From: Isoetes taiwanensis
Taxonomy: Eukaryota > Streptophyta > Lycopodiopsida > Isoetales > Isoetaceae
Assembly: GCA_021234155.1 (NCBI GenBank)
Contig: JAJEKV010000027.1
Coordinates: forward strand, 3,716,623-3,780,622
Direction of reading: 5' to 3'
Length of the DNA stretch: 64,000 nt
The notes below the pieces were generated by a model that saw only the letters and a list, made by a program, of their open reading frames with translations, ran no database searches and had not been told where the DNA came from. The position numbers and the translations under genes are program-made. This document shows, in pieces, positions 12,377-24,035 of the stretch. Positions within the stretch are counted from its first letter, which is position 1. Every line of letters begins with the position of its first letter.

Positions 12377-15300
12377 AAAATCACGCAAGCAACACAAGAA
12401 CCCTAAAACACCCGTGAATGGTTAGAGAAAAGCAAACATGCATGGCAATGATGAAGCAAGCCGCACAACAATAAACTCAGATGGACGATGAAAGTAGATG
12501 AAAAGAACCGCAACAGAAAGAGATAGCATCACCATAAGTTGGAAAAGAAATACCAACGGGTGGAAAACCGATACGTAAAATATGCATCACCCTCGAGGTG
12601 GAAGTAAGCGACATCACCCAGCGATTGAATATCTTGACATGATCTTAGATGAAAAAGAAACATGATTATAACGCAAGGTGGAGAACAACAAAAGTGCATG
12701 AACAAAAAACATAAATGAAAAAGGCGCATGCCCCATCTTTGATGAAGGAAGGGAGGAAGCACTTGAGAATGGAAGGAAACAGCGTGAGAAACTGCCGTCG
12801 CAGGATCTAAGGAGGAATGGCCTTATATAGTAGCTTCGTCAGCGCCGGATAAGCGATCAGAAATTTCGGATCGATCACGGTCTGAAAGGCTATAAAGAAC
12901 ACAAAAGCCAAACCGAACTACGGAAGAGAACTCCTCAATTATAAGCCAGTCATATGAAACCTAGAAGTGTTGAGTCGAGATCCTGGCTCTGTGCGCCGAA
13001 ATTGAGAAGAAGGCGCCAATGACCGTGGCGATGCAACATCATGTGGAACGGCCGGGTAAATTTGTCGGGGCACAGCCATGATGTGAAACAAAATAATGCG
13101 TGAGAAGACAATCCCTCCTGCGACAGAGGTCGGGACAGGATAAAGACATAAATTAGAAGGAAGGGAGCTGCAGACGGAGGATCGGAGATGATAAAGAACG
13201 GTGGAAATCAGCCGAAGGATAGTAGTAACGGGGCATCTGGCGGCGGCCAGCGAGCTAAGGAAATGCATTATGACACGTAGACAAGTTGGTCTCATTTAGA
13301 ATAGAGAATAAGGACATCAGCGTGAGACAATGAAAAAAAGAAATCCACCTCCGGTTCGAAGGCGAACCTCGAGTCACATAAAATGCGCCAAAAACCAGAA
13401 AACAGCAGACAAAGAAATCGACCAAGGATCTGCCGAAATTAACCGAAGCGGAAAAATCTGAGGAGCCAACCGAAGATGGGTAACGACAAAGATAAATAAA
13501 ATAAATCGTGAGAGGAAGGTTAATTGATAAAGATAGTAGAGAATTAAAATGTGGATGAAGCGCGACAAAGGATAATCAAAGTCGCAATAAAACGAGAGAT
13601 CGGCTCTTTCTCGTAACCATTTCTTTCCATAATAATTTCATAATCAGTCTGGAATACCAAGAACGTCGGCGAAAAGAGAACAAAGAAGGGACCTCCACGA
13701 AGTCGACAAAGCGGGTATGCCACAAGACAACATAAAAGCCATGTTGTTTATTCAAATTGACGAAAAATATAAAGGAACCATATGGCGGAAACACCGCAAA
13801 GGGTCTTAGATATATGGAGCCAATAAAGCCAACAAAATGCGTCAAAAAACATAAATTTCTTTAATAAAAAGGCGTACGCCAATCCGTCAGGCCGAGGGGC
13901 CACCATGGTCTTGAAAACCAATGTAGAACCGCCGGTGTAATGAGCATAACATGTGGCCGCATGGTGTAAAGCAGCGAGAGGGACCTTAAGGAGGCGGAGA
14001 AAACAAGAATTGTTAAAGAGTGCGATCATATAGTAAAAGCATCAGGGGAATGCGGTCGCGAGATATCGCCAGTAGAAAGGTAATGAGGAGCTTAATGAGG
14101 TTAAGGAGAAACAAAAGCGATCAACATGATCGCGAATACAGGATCAATAGCGAAACCATGGGGCAAAGAGGGCAAACTCATCAGTTGAGGAAGGTGAAGA
14201 TAATCAGCCACTCGTTTTTGGGGCCGAGGTCCACAGACTCAAGAGGATGGAAAAGTGAAAAATAAGGAGGATAAAAGGTGAAAGCGGTGAGGAATTGCTT
14301 TTGGAGAATGGTGGCAACATTAAATTATCGAAACGGTGGCGGTGGCTTATGGAAGGCAAAGGCCGGTCACAAAACGATAAGCGAAAGTTAATAAAGTGAC
14401 AAAGACCGGATTGGCAAACAAAATCGCCGGTTCACCGGGGAAAACCCTCCACCAACAAATGGCGGTGTCGAAACCAAGGGCCAGTGGAAGGGCGTCGGGG
14501 TAAAACGGTAACCTCAAAGAGCGGCGGATTCTATAACAGGCTATCGCAGACTAAGAGGATAAAGAAATAAAGAACATCCGGTGAAAAGGCGGAATAAAGT
14601 GATAAGAAAAAGAATGCATGAACATGAGAACCGAAAACAATCGCGAAGGAATTTGGAGAAAGCCAGAATTTGGTGAGGGTCTTGGAGTGATAGATGAAGA
14701 AGAAGCGAGGAGGATTGAAAAACTTGGCTAATTTCTTGGAAGATAGACAAACAACCATATAGCGAAGTGACAAGCGTAGAACATTTAAGACCGAAACAAT
14801 GAAAACCAGCCGGTGCAGAAATCGAAAAGGATCACGATGTTGAAGAACCGAAGGTCATCTTTGAGTGTTAAAATCAATAAAGGGGTCGCGAATATTGCGC
14901 CCATGTCATGGTCGCAGACGCGATAATTTAGTAAAGACAAAAGGAAGCGAAGCCGACCAAAAGTATATAAATAGAATAAGGTGTTGGTCAATGAAAACAA
15001 AGTGTGAGGAGGAGGTCGGATGGGAACATGATAATCGCCGGGTTGGATCAAAGTAAAGAAAATCACGGGGTTGAAGACGGTCAAAGCATCGAGAAAAGAA
15101 TAACGAAAATGAAACGGACAAAGAGGTTAAAGATAGCAGTCGGGAATCAAAGTGAACGTAGTCTCAGCGCTGAACTTGGCAGAAGCAATGAAATAAACAA
15201 AGATGGGACACCGGCCTGGAAACGTAAAGATGAATCGCCGAAACGAACAAAGGAATATCTGACAGAGGAAAAGGTTTATGACTGAAGAAATGGTTGAGGT

Positions 15301-15540
15301 GGGGTCCACGGGCCCCAAGAATAGTACTATAACCATGTTGGATCAAAGACAAGACAAAGAGGATTGGCGGAGATAAAAGTACCAAAAAGGTAAAGATGCA
15401 AGGAAGCATGCGCCTGAGATAAGGTAGCATAGTGGAAATCGAAACCACGGGATCAAAGGGAAGATGGGAGTAAAGGAGGTAAAAGCTTGGCAATCTGCAA
15501 AAAGACGAGTGAAATATCGCACAGTAATGATCAAAAGTAA
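12377..15540. other. Purine-rich stretch on the plus strand, no recognisable gene
   Basis: For about 3 kb the plus strand is visibly dominated by A and G, with many GAAG, AAAAG and GGCGG runs. Minus-strand frames therefore read as Leu/Phe/Ser-rich and look falsely like membrane proteins. I find no transposon domain. A segment at about 12769-12880 recurs at 43981-44110, which suggests this is part of a repeated element, possibly an LTR retrotransposon remnant on the minus strand. Confidence 0.45.
12769..12880 (-). promoter_or_regulatory. Repeated promoter-like segment with TATA box (copy 1)
   Basis: Read on the minus strand, GACGAAGCTACTATATAAGG contains a plant-type TATA box followed by a pyrimidine-rich leader. 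The block AGTAGCTTCGTC and a CGGATCGATC block recur at about 44055-44098. Conserved spacing around a TATA box suggests a repeated transcription unit such as an LTR. Confidence 0.4.
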
Positions 15541-15899
15541 ACTAGTAAGCGATGTGCACCGGCGTTCTTAGAACAATGTCTAGACATGTGCTTTTCCTTG
15601 GCCTTTAACAGCTGGTAAATATGTGCCTCAAACATCTATATGTGAAATTTTGGCGCTATTTGCTTTTGTAAAATTGGTATTGAAATAGTATAGTCTTTCG
15701 TTCATGGATTTCAATAGAAAACAATGCTTTAAGGAATGTGGATATGTTTAATCTACCATTGAAGGCAAAAATTGACGTTGAAAATGTCACTCTTAGAAGT
15801 AGTTAAGTACATCAATAAGAAATAAGTACAAAAATATATAAAACACAAAATCTTGTCTTGGCTCATTTATGTTTTAGTTCGCGATGGAGTCTAAATATA

Positions 15900-16600
15900 C
15901 ATCTCCACATGGGCGCACATCACCAAGACTAATGTTGTACTTCATTTGATGCTCATTGATATATTCACTTCTCAAACCGGAATAACATCTGGCCGAAATT
16001 TAGTGTCATTGATCAGAAACGACCCATGATGTCTCCACACGATATCAAGCACATGAGACAACTCATCCAGAAGATAGGCTCGTATAAGATGGGATACATC
16101 GGAAGAAATGATTTGTAGACCTAAAAATTCTCCCGTCACGTATTCAATGCAAGTGAGTTCTTTGCTACCAGCACGATTAGCGATTAAATGGTGTCATATC
16201 TCATCGATAAAAAAGACAAGCAATCAAGAAGTTGATCAAAGCACTCGTTACCCAATAAATGAATCGTGTACTTTCTAGTCTTATACCTCTCTCCTGACAT
16301 CCGTGTAAAGAGCGTTCACGCCGGATAAGCGAACGAGGAAGTCATCAATGGTTGGATAGCTCCCAACTTGACAACCTGTGATGCTAAATATTTCTTTGAG
16401 CTTTGCAATAGGCTCCTCAACTTCCGCATGCTACCCCATGTACATGATCGTATTTCGTTCAGTCCTTACCATGATCCAAAGCATATGACATAAATGCTGC
16501 GGAAGTAATGGTAGCTCTCCTATCACCGTTTAGGCATTTGGCGACATGATGACGAAGACATACCACGGGGACCAAAATATGCACCATCTACATGAATGAA
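15900..16600 (-). other. Helitron C 3' region after the transposase stop
   Basis: About 1.1 kb separates the transposase stop from the element end. A broken minus-strand frame near 16290-16440 could code for an acidic peptide but matches nothing I know. It may be 3' UTR or captured DNA. Confidence 0.3.
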
Positions 16601-16681
16601 GATGTAAGTAAGTAGATAAAAATAAAAGGTGCAAGAAAGTAGAAGATATCAATGAGAACAAGAAATTGAAGTTGTGATTTT

Positions 16682-19600
16682 TTAAGAGTTAAACTCACAT
16701 ATAGAGGAGTTCTTTAATACTATATTGTTGTATATGCATTGATCTGCGATAGAAGCGTCTGAGGAAGCATCTCGAGTCGCCGAGATAGTACCTTTATCTT
16801 GTAGTGTGGATTCCTTGAGCTCTTGAGAGTGCGTAGAGTTGTCATTGACTGAATATGAATTTGGCAAATACAAACCACAATTTCATTGTTTGGCATTGGG
16901 ACTTTGTTGATTGTCATATACCAAAAATTTGGGCGCAATGGAAATTATATGCGCTCAAAGCTGAAATGGGATTACGCGTGTGGGCGCAAGGTATTCTAAA
17001 CATGAATTTTCTGCTTCCAATATTCTTTCGGTGCATCTAGAAGGCATCTATAGTCGTCTTCCCAATGAGCGTATAATTAAAATAGAGTGCCATTGTGAAG
17101 TCTCTGCGTGTAAGCGGACCTCCAATAACATGACAATTATGCCAACCTTCAAGTTGGTGATGAGGAGAACTTTTCGGTTTGTGCATTCAAGAATTAGATA
17201 GGATAGACCCACTGCGTCATTCTCATTAACAGCTCGATCAGCCTTTATTGACAATCAATGAGTCAAATGGGGCAACCACTTTCTGTCATCCTCTTGTTTA
17301 CTTCATTCACATCATCATTCGGTGGTAAGTATACCCCTTTGCACCCAATAGGACGCACTTCCATGGTGCGTTTGAGCATCAAGGGAATGTCGCGGTACAG
17401 CAATTCATTTTAAGTCTTGTCGGGCTTCACACCAAATCTCTTGGAAGGCGTATCACATCGATCAATATTGAAGCGTGGTCTCAAGTCCATCTCAACTTTC
17501 GTAAAAGATGCTCATGGAAATGCCTTTTTGCTCTTCGGCGTCTCTTCCCACCTTGTTCATTACTTTCGTATTTACGTTCGATTTATGTTCCTCAACCACG
17601 ATCCCATATGTAGAGCATTTCAAGGAAGCATACCACAATTTGGGGCGATTTCCTCGTGGAACCCGCAGTGGAAGCTGGCGAAAATCTCCTTCCAAAACAA
17701 CAATGGTCCCCAAACAATTTGTCACATGACATCACGAAGCGGTGTTCACCGATTGCTTCATGACATATTTATGCATCATTGGCCTCATCCCATATAATCA
17801 TCGCGAGTCGCTCTTGTATCAATTTGCCAACTCTGACTGCTTTGGAATATTGTGCAAGTTGATGTTTCATCTGTAATTTTATGGTACCTTGAACCTTGAG
17901 TAATGCGGTCGCCCACCCTTCAATAAAGTGGATGCAATTCACGAAGCCCTTGTTTGCCGGTCTGTGTCTGCTGGCATGAACATAAGACAACATGGTGTTA
18001 AAAACTCTTTCACGACGCCTGCACCATGAACAAAAACACCCGTCCTTTTCTAACATCACGTGCTCATCGATCACCACGGTGTTCGAAGATAACCGTTAGT
18101 GCATTGATATAGCGGATCCACGGCTTCTTGCACCTCTACCATATCTTCTTGGGAAACACCTCATCCCGAAATATCATATATGGATCTATTGCGGCGCTCG
18201 GGAAAAGCAATCAAACTCCCTTAAGGATCGCCCGTGATTCATATGATCTTCAATATCTAGAAGTGCCATGTCAAATAATTGATCACACATATTTACCTTT
18301 GATCTTACGCAGCCCTTAGGTGCCTCATGCAGAAGTGGAAGTCGATCATAGAAAGCTTGACTTCTTCCCCTTGTAGTGGATTAGGTAGGTTCACAATTTG
18401 AAAGGATCATTGCGAACATATGCGCTTGTGGTGGCATGCCCCATTCTCTTGCTCTTGAAGAGACTCAAACCGATACCGTGTCATCTCGAAGCAACCCACG
18501 ATGAATGCAAGCTTCTTTATATGTTGCACACAACTCCCAATCTTCAAAACTAATTGTACCTATCGCAGCCCGGGTCAGCAGAATTAAGTAAATAGTATGC
18601 GACTCTCCTTCTAAAGGATTAACAAAGTACATCGCGTCCAATGGTGAAACTTCACGGGTATTCTCTCACGACCTTCCATTTTATTTGGGTTGATCATAGG
18701 TGAACTTTTAGGAAAATCATGATAGAACGATTGGTAGCCTCCTCTGTAATCCGGATGCATTCATCTCAAAATCTTGTCAGCGTTGTTCGGATTCTTGCTT
18801 GTTATCGTGTCCGTACTCATACCTTCACCGATGATATACATCTTGTTGCATTGGGAGATGCCACGGTAATCTAGTGACATGAGGCTGTTGCTGTATTTCA
18901 TATGGGGAGGATTCTCCATGATACCGATGAGAAATGGCGTGCATTCAAGTATTGCTCAACCTCATCATGGTTTATAGTGGAGTGCAGTGCTAGTAGATGC
19001 ACCATCGCCATTGCTTCTAAGTTCACATTGATCATATCCGGCCCTTTGTATACATATTTGTATAGATATTGCGGCCTTAACGTGACACACACCTCAACAT
19101 TGATATGGCACTTGAAATACGGCTGTCATCGCGGGATTATATGGCACAACCCATCGTTATCTAAATCTATATCCCCTTTTTCACCTTCGGCCATCATCCC
19201 TTCTTATGGATATCCGTCAACAATTTGTCGTCTCATCACGAAAATGCGTGGATAATGTTTTTGTACCACCATCTTGCATGCATGGACTATATCGGATATC
19301 CAATGCCACATGGCCCATGCATCCATATGCGGTGACTGCCTCATACAATTCGGGGATATAGATATTTGTTTGGTATTTCAGCACAAATTATTTGATCAGT
19401 CTCTTGGGTGAAGGGCTTTGTCTTTCTGATCAACATGGTCAGCGGATGTACGTGGCTTCTCGCCGGAACTGTGACTTTTGCGGTATCGGCCAGAATATAC
19501 CCGCGATTGGTTATTCCGGATCTGTCGGCTCCTTTACCTTCATATGAATACTCTAGCCACTAACTTCTGGCGATCCTTGGCGATTGGCCATATAATATTC

Positions 19601-20780
19601 CTCCTAATCTCTTCCCAATTTGCATTGGCGGTCATGGTTATAAAGAGGTCGACTGCCATGTTCGCGAACAATAGACGCCCATTCACGATGCTCGTTGGGT
19701 CATGTATCACCGGACCTCATTATGTGAGATGGTAATACAACACGTTGACCAATAGCATTTGCATCGACTCCTTGGCGAAGTCCATAATGCCTGTAACATG
19801 TCTTTTTTAGAATGGTGTGTTGATTCAACACTATGAATTCGCGATCTTGTTCCATCTTAGCAAACATATCATAAATGTATTCTTGAAACAATGCGGCCAG
19901 CCATTGAAGGGGAGATGCATGCCATGACAGCGTGAACGAGATGATATGCATGCGTACCATGTAGTTGCTTCCTTTCGCCTCCTCTAGTCCATGAGGTATT
20001 TTTAAGATGCCATCCATGCATTGCCATGGAAGAAGTAGCACAAAGTGCAATGGATCATCACGGCTGGTGATATGCATCCTGAACCTCCGCATACCCATCC
20101 TTAGAGTGTATAATAATGTCCCTCTGACTATCTTCCGACATGTCCGGCCAGGGCATTAAGACAACCACCACCATTTTCGGTTGGAGTATTATATTGCCTC
20201 CTCCACGAGATTTTGCACATTGCAATAAGGTATCGCAAGCGGATATCTATTGGATGAACCGCGCGCCAATGCATGCGCACTCAGAATATGCTAACAAATG
20301 GATTGTACTTTCTGTCATGGGGCTTTGCAACTGCACCACTATTTTAACCTCAATCCATCAAAAATGGGCATTTGGCTCAACTGCATGTCTAAGCCATCCA
20401 TGATGTATATCGTGCAAATTTAGCATGTCTTGATGCCCTTGCGGTGGCAATAATATTCCCATCTTATGGCACATATGTGGCCATTGATCCTAAAGTGTAA
20501 GCTCCACCAGCATTTATAGCAGCCTCATTAATTTTCACGCCAGAATAAGCCCGAAAAAATATTATTGTACTTTCAATGTTAGATGCGAAAGTGATCACCC
20601 AAACTATCACGTTCTGCGTATATAGGTCGAAACAATGCACGTGATAGTTGGAATCAATGGCGGTACACATTCCATCAGCACATGCCTTGCACTCTTTTCT
20701 TGTGAGTTACGCCGTCCTTTGCATAGCCCATGACCAAAACATCTATGATCCATGTTACCAAGGTCGCGAGGGAGGAGAGT
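16682..20780 (-). pseudogene. Helitron Rep/helicase transposase, broken by frameshifts and stops
   Basis: Rolling-circle transposase joining a Rep nuclease to a Pif1-like helicase. Recognisable pieces in order: an N-terminal LGNMDHRCFGHG zinc-finger-like block near 20750; INAGGAYTLG (about 20500); DPLHFVLLLP and YIYDMFAKMEQDREF (20060-19850); DANAIGQRVVLPS (19740); TMTANANWEEI (19630); MHGPCGI (19310); CHINVEV then YLYKYVYKGPD (19120-19030), which keeps both catalytic tyrosines; EVEQYLNARH (18950). Helicase: Walker A is decayed near 18010; MIIWDEA (17785) and VLEGDFRQLP (17690) persist, as do INKSQGQT- and FSHGQLYVALSR-like blocks near 16900-16830. The final stop is at 16682. The His-x-His metal motif is not recognisable in any frame. 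Many stops and indels separate the pieces, so the gene is dead. Confidence 0.88.
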
Positions 20781-22289
20781 AAATTCCGCGTCCGGGGCTA
20801 TCTTATTGAGACCACTTTTACCCAATTTGGACATTCTCCACGGACTTCCTCCTACATTTTTCTAGTCTCAAAAGCTCGAGCCCTTGCCTTTGCTCTTTTG
20901 ACCACGTCTCTTTCTAGCGAGTTCATTTCACTGGGGTATCATATGAAATAGCGTTGGGTGTCATTTGTTGAGGATATTGTCATGAGCCTTGTTTGGTACA
21001 TTGACATTTCCACTATTTCATGAGTCTTACGCCGCGAACTTACTCTTGGTATTTGCATGAAATTTGTGTTGCAAACTATTCCGCCAATCATCAACGATGC
21101 AATTTGGTCAGGCTGCGGGTTGTCAGCGAAATGTTGGCCGACCAATATCGTGTCATATACCAATCTCAAAGCATGCTTTGCCTTCCTTCGCTTTACAGCG
21201 TTTCCTCCTTTGAGAATCTTCTCAATTTCGGGCCTTTTACTGAAGAGAGTTGCATGCTACCATATGTGATTGTTTGTTGAGACATTCTCATGAGCTCTAT
21301 AGGAGGTTGTGAGTAATCCCCTCAACATTCATAGGCTCGACTTTCCAGGATCTGACCTGATTAGTTGTTTGTTCATCAACATTGACATTCCACGGCATTT
21401 GGTACACCTAAGTAAAGTGATACAAATTTTTCAATCTGTTTTCATCATAAACATTGCTATAATGCCTTTTCAGCTCTGCTCTTTCTTTGTCGTCTGCTCC
21501 TCAAAGCGCTTCCTTCTTTTGTTGTGAATTTCATTTTGGTGTGTGTGTCTTGTATGAGGGATTGCCTACGGGGAGGCATTTTTGTGGGATCTTCCGGTGG
21601 GCCTCGATTGAAGTGTTGTGCTAAACCCATGTAAGTTCATGTCGAGTAGGCGCCATAGCATCGCACGATTACTTGATTTGCTCTGTTCGCTTCCTGCACG
21701 TTACGGTAAATGGTGGACTCTACTATGCGTCAATTTTAGATGGTGACCATTAAAGCTGCTTGCACTCCTCTATGTGTAGCCAGATCAGCCTTCTACTACC
21801 CAGAGCTCATTTAATGCATTTGAACCTTCTTCAGCCATGGCATTCAAGCGTCGATGTCTTGCTGAAGGTCTCCCTACATATGACCCGAGGAAGGAGTCTA
21901 TAGGATGTGCAAGTACAACTTGTGGCGTTGTTAGTGTAAACAAAACATGTTTAGTGGAGTTCAATATCAATTAGTACTTGGATTCGATGTTTGACCAGCG
22001 AACTCTTTCAGTAGCCTTCACGACATGCTTACTCTAACCTCGGGGCTTTACTCTTTCTTTTGCCCACATAGCCGTTATAAAATCTGGATTTCACTAATAG
22101 GCGTAAGGTATGAGGATGGTTATTACGGCATGTAGTGTTCTTTGGTGGGACCTCCCCACTTTGATGTTACGGCAGGATTCACGAGTATGTTTATATAGCC
22201 ATAAGGTACCTCTAAGAGAATGGAAAAAGATGGTGGTTCCCCGGACCCTAAACTAAAATTTACTTAAGGTACTAAAAGAGTCATATATG
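20781..22289 (-). other. Helitron C 5' region upstream of the transposase
   Basis: Short minus-strand frames (for example 20939-21169 with an RRKTHE segment) may be eroded N-terminal extension of the transposase, which in plants often begins with an Arg-rich region. No distinct gene is seen. Confidence 0.35.
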
Positions 22290-22450
22290 GCACAATAGAA
22301 TTTCAAGCTCAGACCTTAACATCAATAGTTCTATGCATATGCAAGATTACATACATATGAAATGTAAAGAGCTGATATAAACAAGTAATAGTACTCTGCT
22401 GATGGTTGTCAAAGATTATTGTCACTTAAGCGATAAAAGGTTCTGCTGTA

Positions 22451-22948
22451 AAATATAGTGCCACATTATTTGAGATGCCTCCTTCAAAGTTACAACTAAA
22501 AGTAAAGATCAATTAAAAGACAGCAAAGAGAGTTAACCTTCTCAAATCAATAGAAATAATTTGTACGTGTGGATTCCATTAGTTCCCATAGAATTACAAA
22601 TTAATTTTGATACTATATGGGTAGAGATTACATGAAGAACAATGGATATGGAACCATAAAAATTTGCTTTTAAAATGTGCTAAGAGGGATCATGTTGCAT
22701 AATAAGAGGTTGTAAAAGTGCTTGTAATAAAAATAAGACTCACCTTTGACGTTTGATGTTTGATCCTTGTACACAAACGTAAAAAGTACAATGAACTCCT
22801 GTAAACATATTGACACATTATTTGAGATGTGCATCTTCAAAACGTTACAACTAAAGCAAAGACCGTTTAAGAATATACATCTGATTTTCCTTCTCTCCAA
22901 ATCAATAGAAATAATTATTGCTTAAAATCCTTTAGTTCCTATAGGGTC
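22451..22948. repeat. Direct repeat of ~150 bp, copies ~350 bp apart
   Basis: 22451-22605 and 22803-22948 share the blocks ACATTATTTGAGATG, TTACAACTAAA, AAATCAATAGAAATAATT and TAGTTCC in the same order. The spacer between them is unrelated. Confidence 0.75.
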
Positions 22949-23879
22949 ATAAGGTCATGAGATATAGAGACATGGGTCATATTGCAATGCCAAGATACAC
23001 GTCTTTTATTATTTGAAGTTTTCTTCTATGCCATAATCCTTCTTTATCATCTCTTATGACATAATAAATTTCAGTAAACCTTTAATTTTAATGGCGATGT
23101 TATGGGTATGCAAAACTAAATGCCAAGATTTACATCTTTATTAGTAAAGAACTTTTGGTGGAAACAAAATTGCCATAAGGGAGCACTTTTATTGCAACAA
23201 TGTCTAAAGCTCGCGGCGTTTCCAGCGACTACACATCTAAACCATTTTGTACCATGTACTTGTTGGTACAAAATATCCATAACATTGTGAACTTTTGAAC
23301 CTGAGACATATATGTGTTCTGAAACACACTATCTAAGAAGAATGATAACTTATCAACATCTAGTTGAATTTTTAGATGTTTGAGATATGGCGGCAACCCA
23401 GCGACTCACTGAACTCCATACCATTAGAAGCCAAAAAATTCTACCATGACCCATAACCAAACTATCAATTTACAGCTAGCTTTACTATCTCTTGGTTGGT
23501 GATGTTGAGATTCAAGCCTCAAAATCTGTATAATTTCCCTCAAGGTCCTCATAGTTGTTCAAATATTGAGCAGTATTTATCAAGTTAGGCATCAAATGGA
23601 GGCACATCATGTCCATCCCTAAAAAATTTGGCAGCAGGTCTTGGATAGGAATCCCCTCAGCATTGATCACTACCATCTGCATTGGTGTTGAATAACATCA
23701 TTAGTTTACATTATCTATATTTATGTCATTGTTAACCACCTCCAAGAATACAAGCGTCGATGTAATTCCAGCGTCTTGGAAAGAAAGAGAAATGCAAAAA
23801 CGATAAAATCTCAAGGTGCATTTGCATTGCAAAACTAAACTAACCATCTACTTATTGTCATGGGCGTATATTTCTAACA
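22949..23879. other. Unassigned AT-rich DNA
   Basis: No open frame of useful length, no RNA gene and no recognisable repeat was found here. Confidence 0.4.
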
Positions 23880-24035
23880 ACATAATAATATAGTATGTTC
23901 CTAAGGTTGTTGAAGTCTTGAGTTATTATATACCCAACATAATAATATAGGATGTTCTTATAGTTGTTGGAATTGTTGAGTAAAATAATATAATTCTATA
24001 GTTGTTGGGAATTGAATATAATATACATAATTGAG
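23880..24035. repeat. AT-rich tandem repeat, ~50-58 bp unit, about three copies
   Basis: Units starting CATAATAATATAG(T/G)ATGTTC at 23880 and 23938, and a shorter third near 23984, share TTGTTG(G)AATT and GAGT blocks. Copies are diverged. Confidence 0.7.

Larger units (their letters stand above)
15542..22290 (-). mobile_element. Decayed autonomous Helitron C
   Basis: On the minus strand the 3' end reads AACGCCGGTGCAC, then a spacer, then ACTAG and T, a decayed form of the Helitron A end; CTAG occupies 15542-15545. The 5' end is placed near 22290, where the minus strand reads CATATATGACTCTTTTAGTAC, 17 of 21 positions matching the Helitron A left end, though the initial TC and preceding A are not intact. 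Between them is a broken Rep/helicase gene of expected length. The 6.7-kb size suits an autonomous plant element. The 3' end and the coding content are good; the 5' end is tentative. Confidence 0.62.

Noticed and set aside
12529-15534. Series of minus-strand frames rich in Leu, Phe and Ser that look like membrane proteins
   Set aside because: They overlap each other in several frames and mirror the purine-rich plus strand. Composition explains them, and no conserved family or start context supports a gene.
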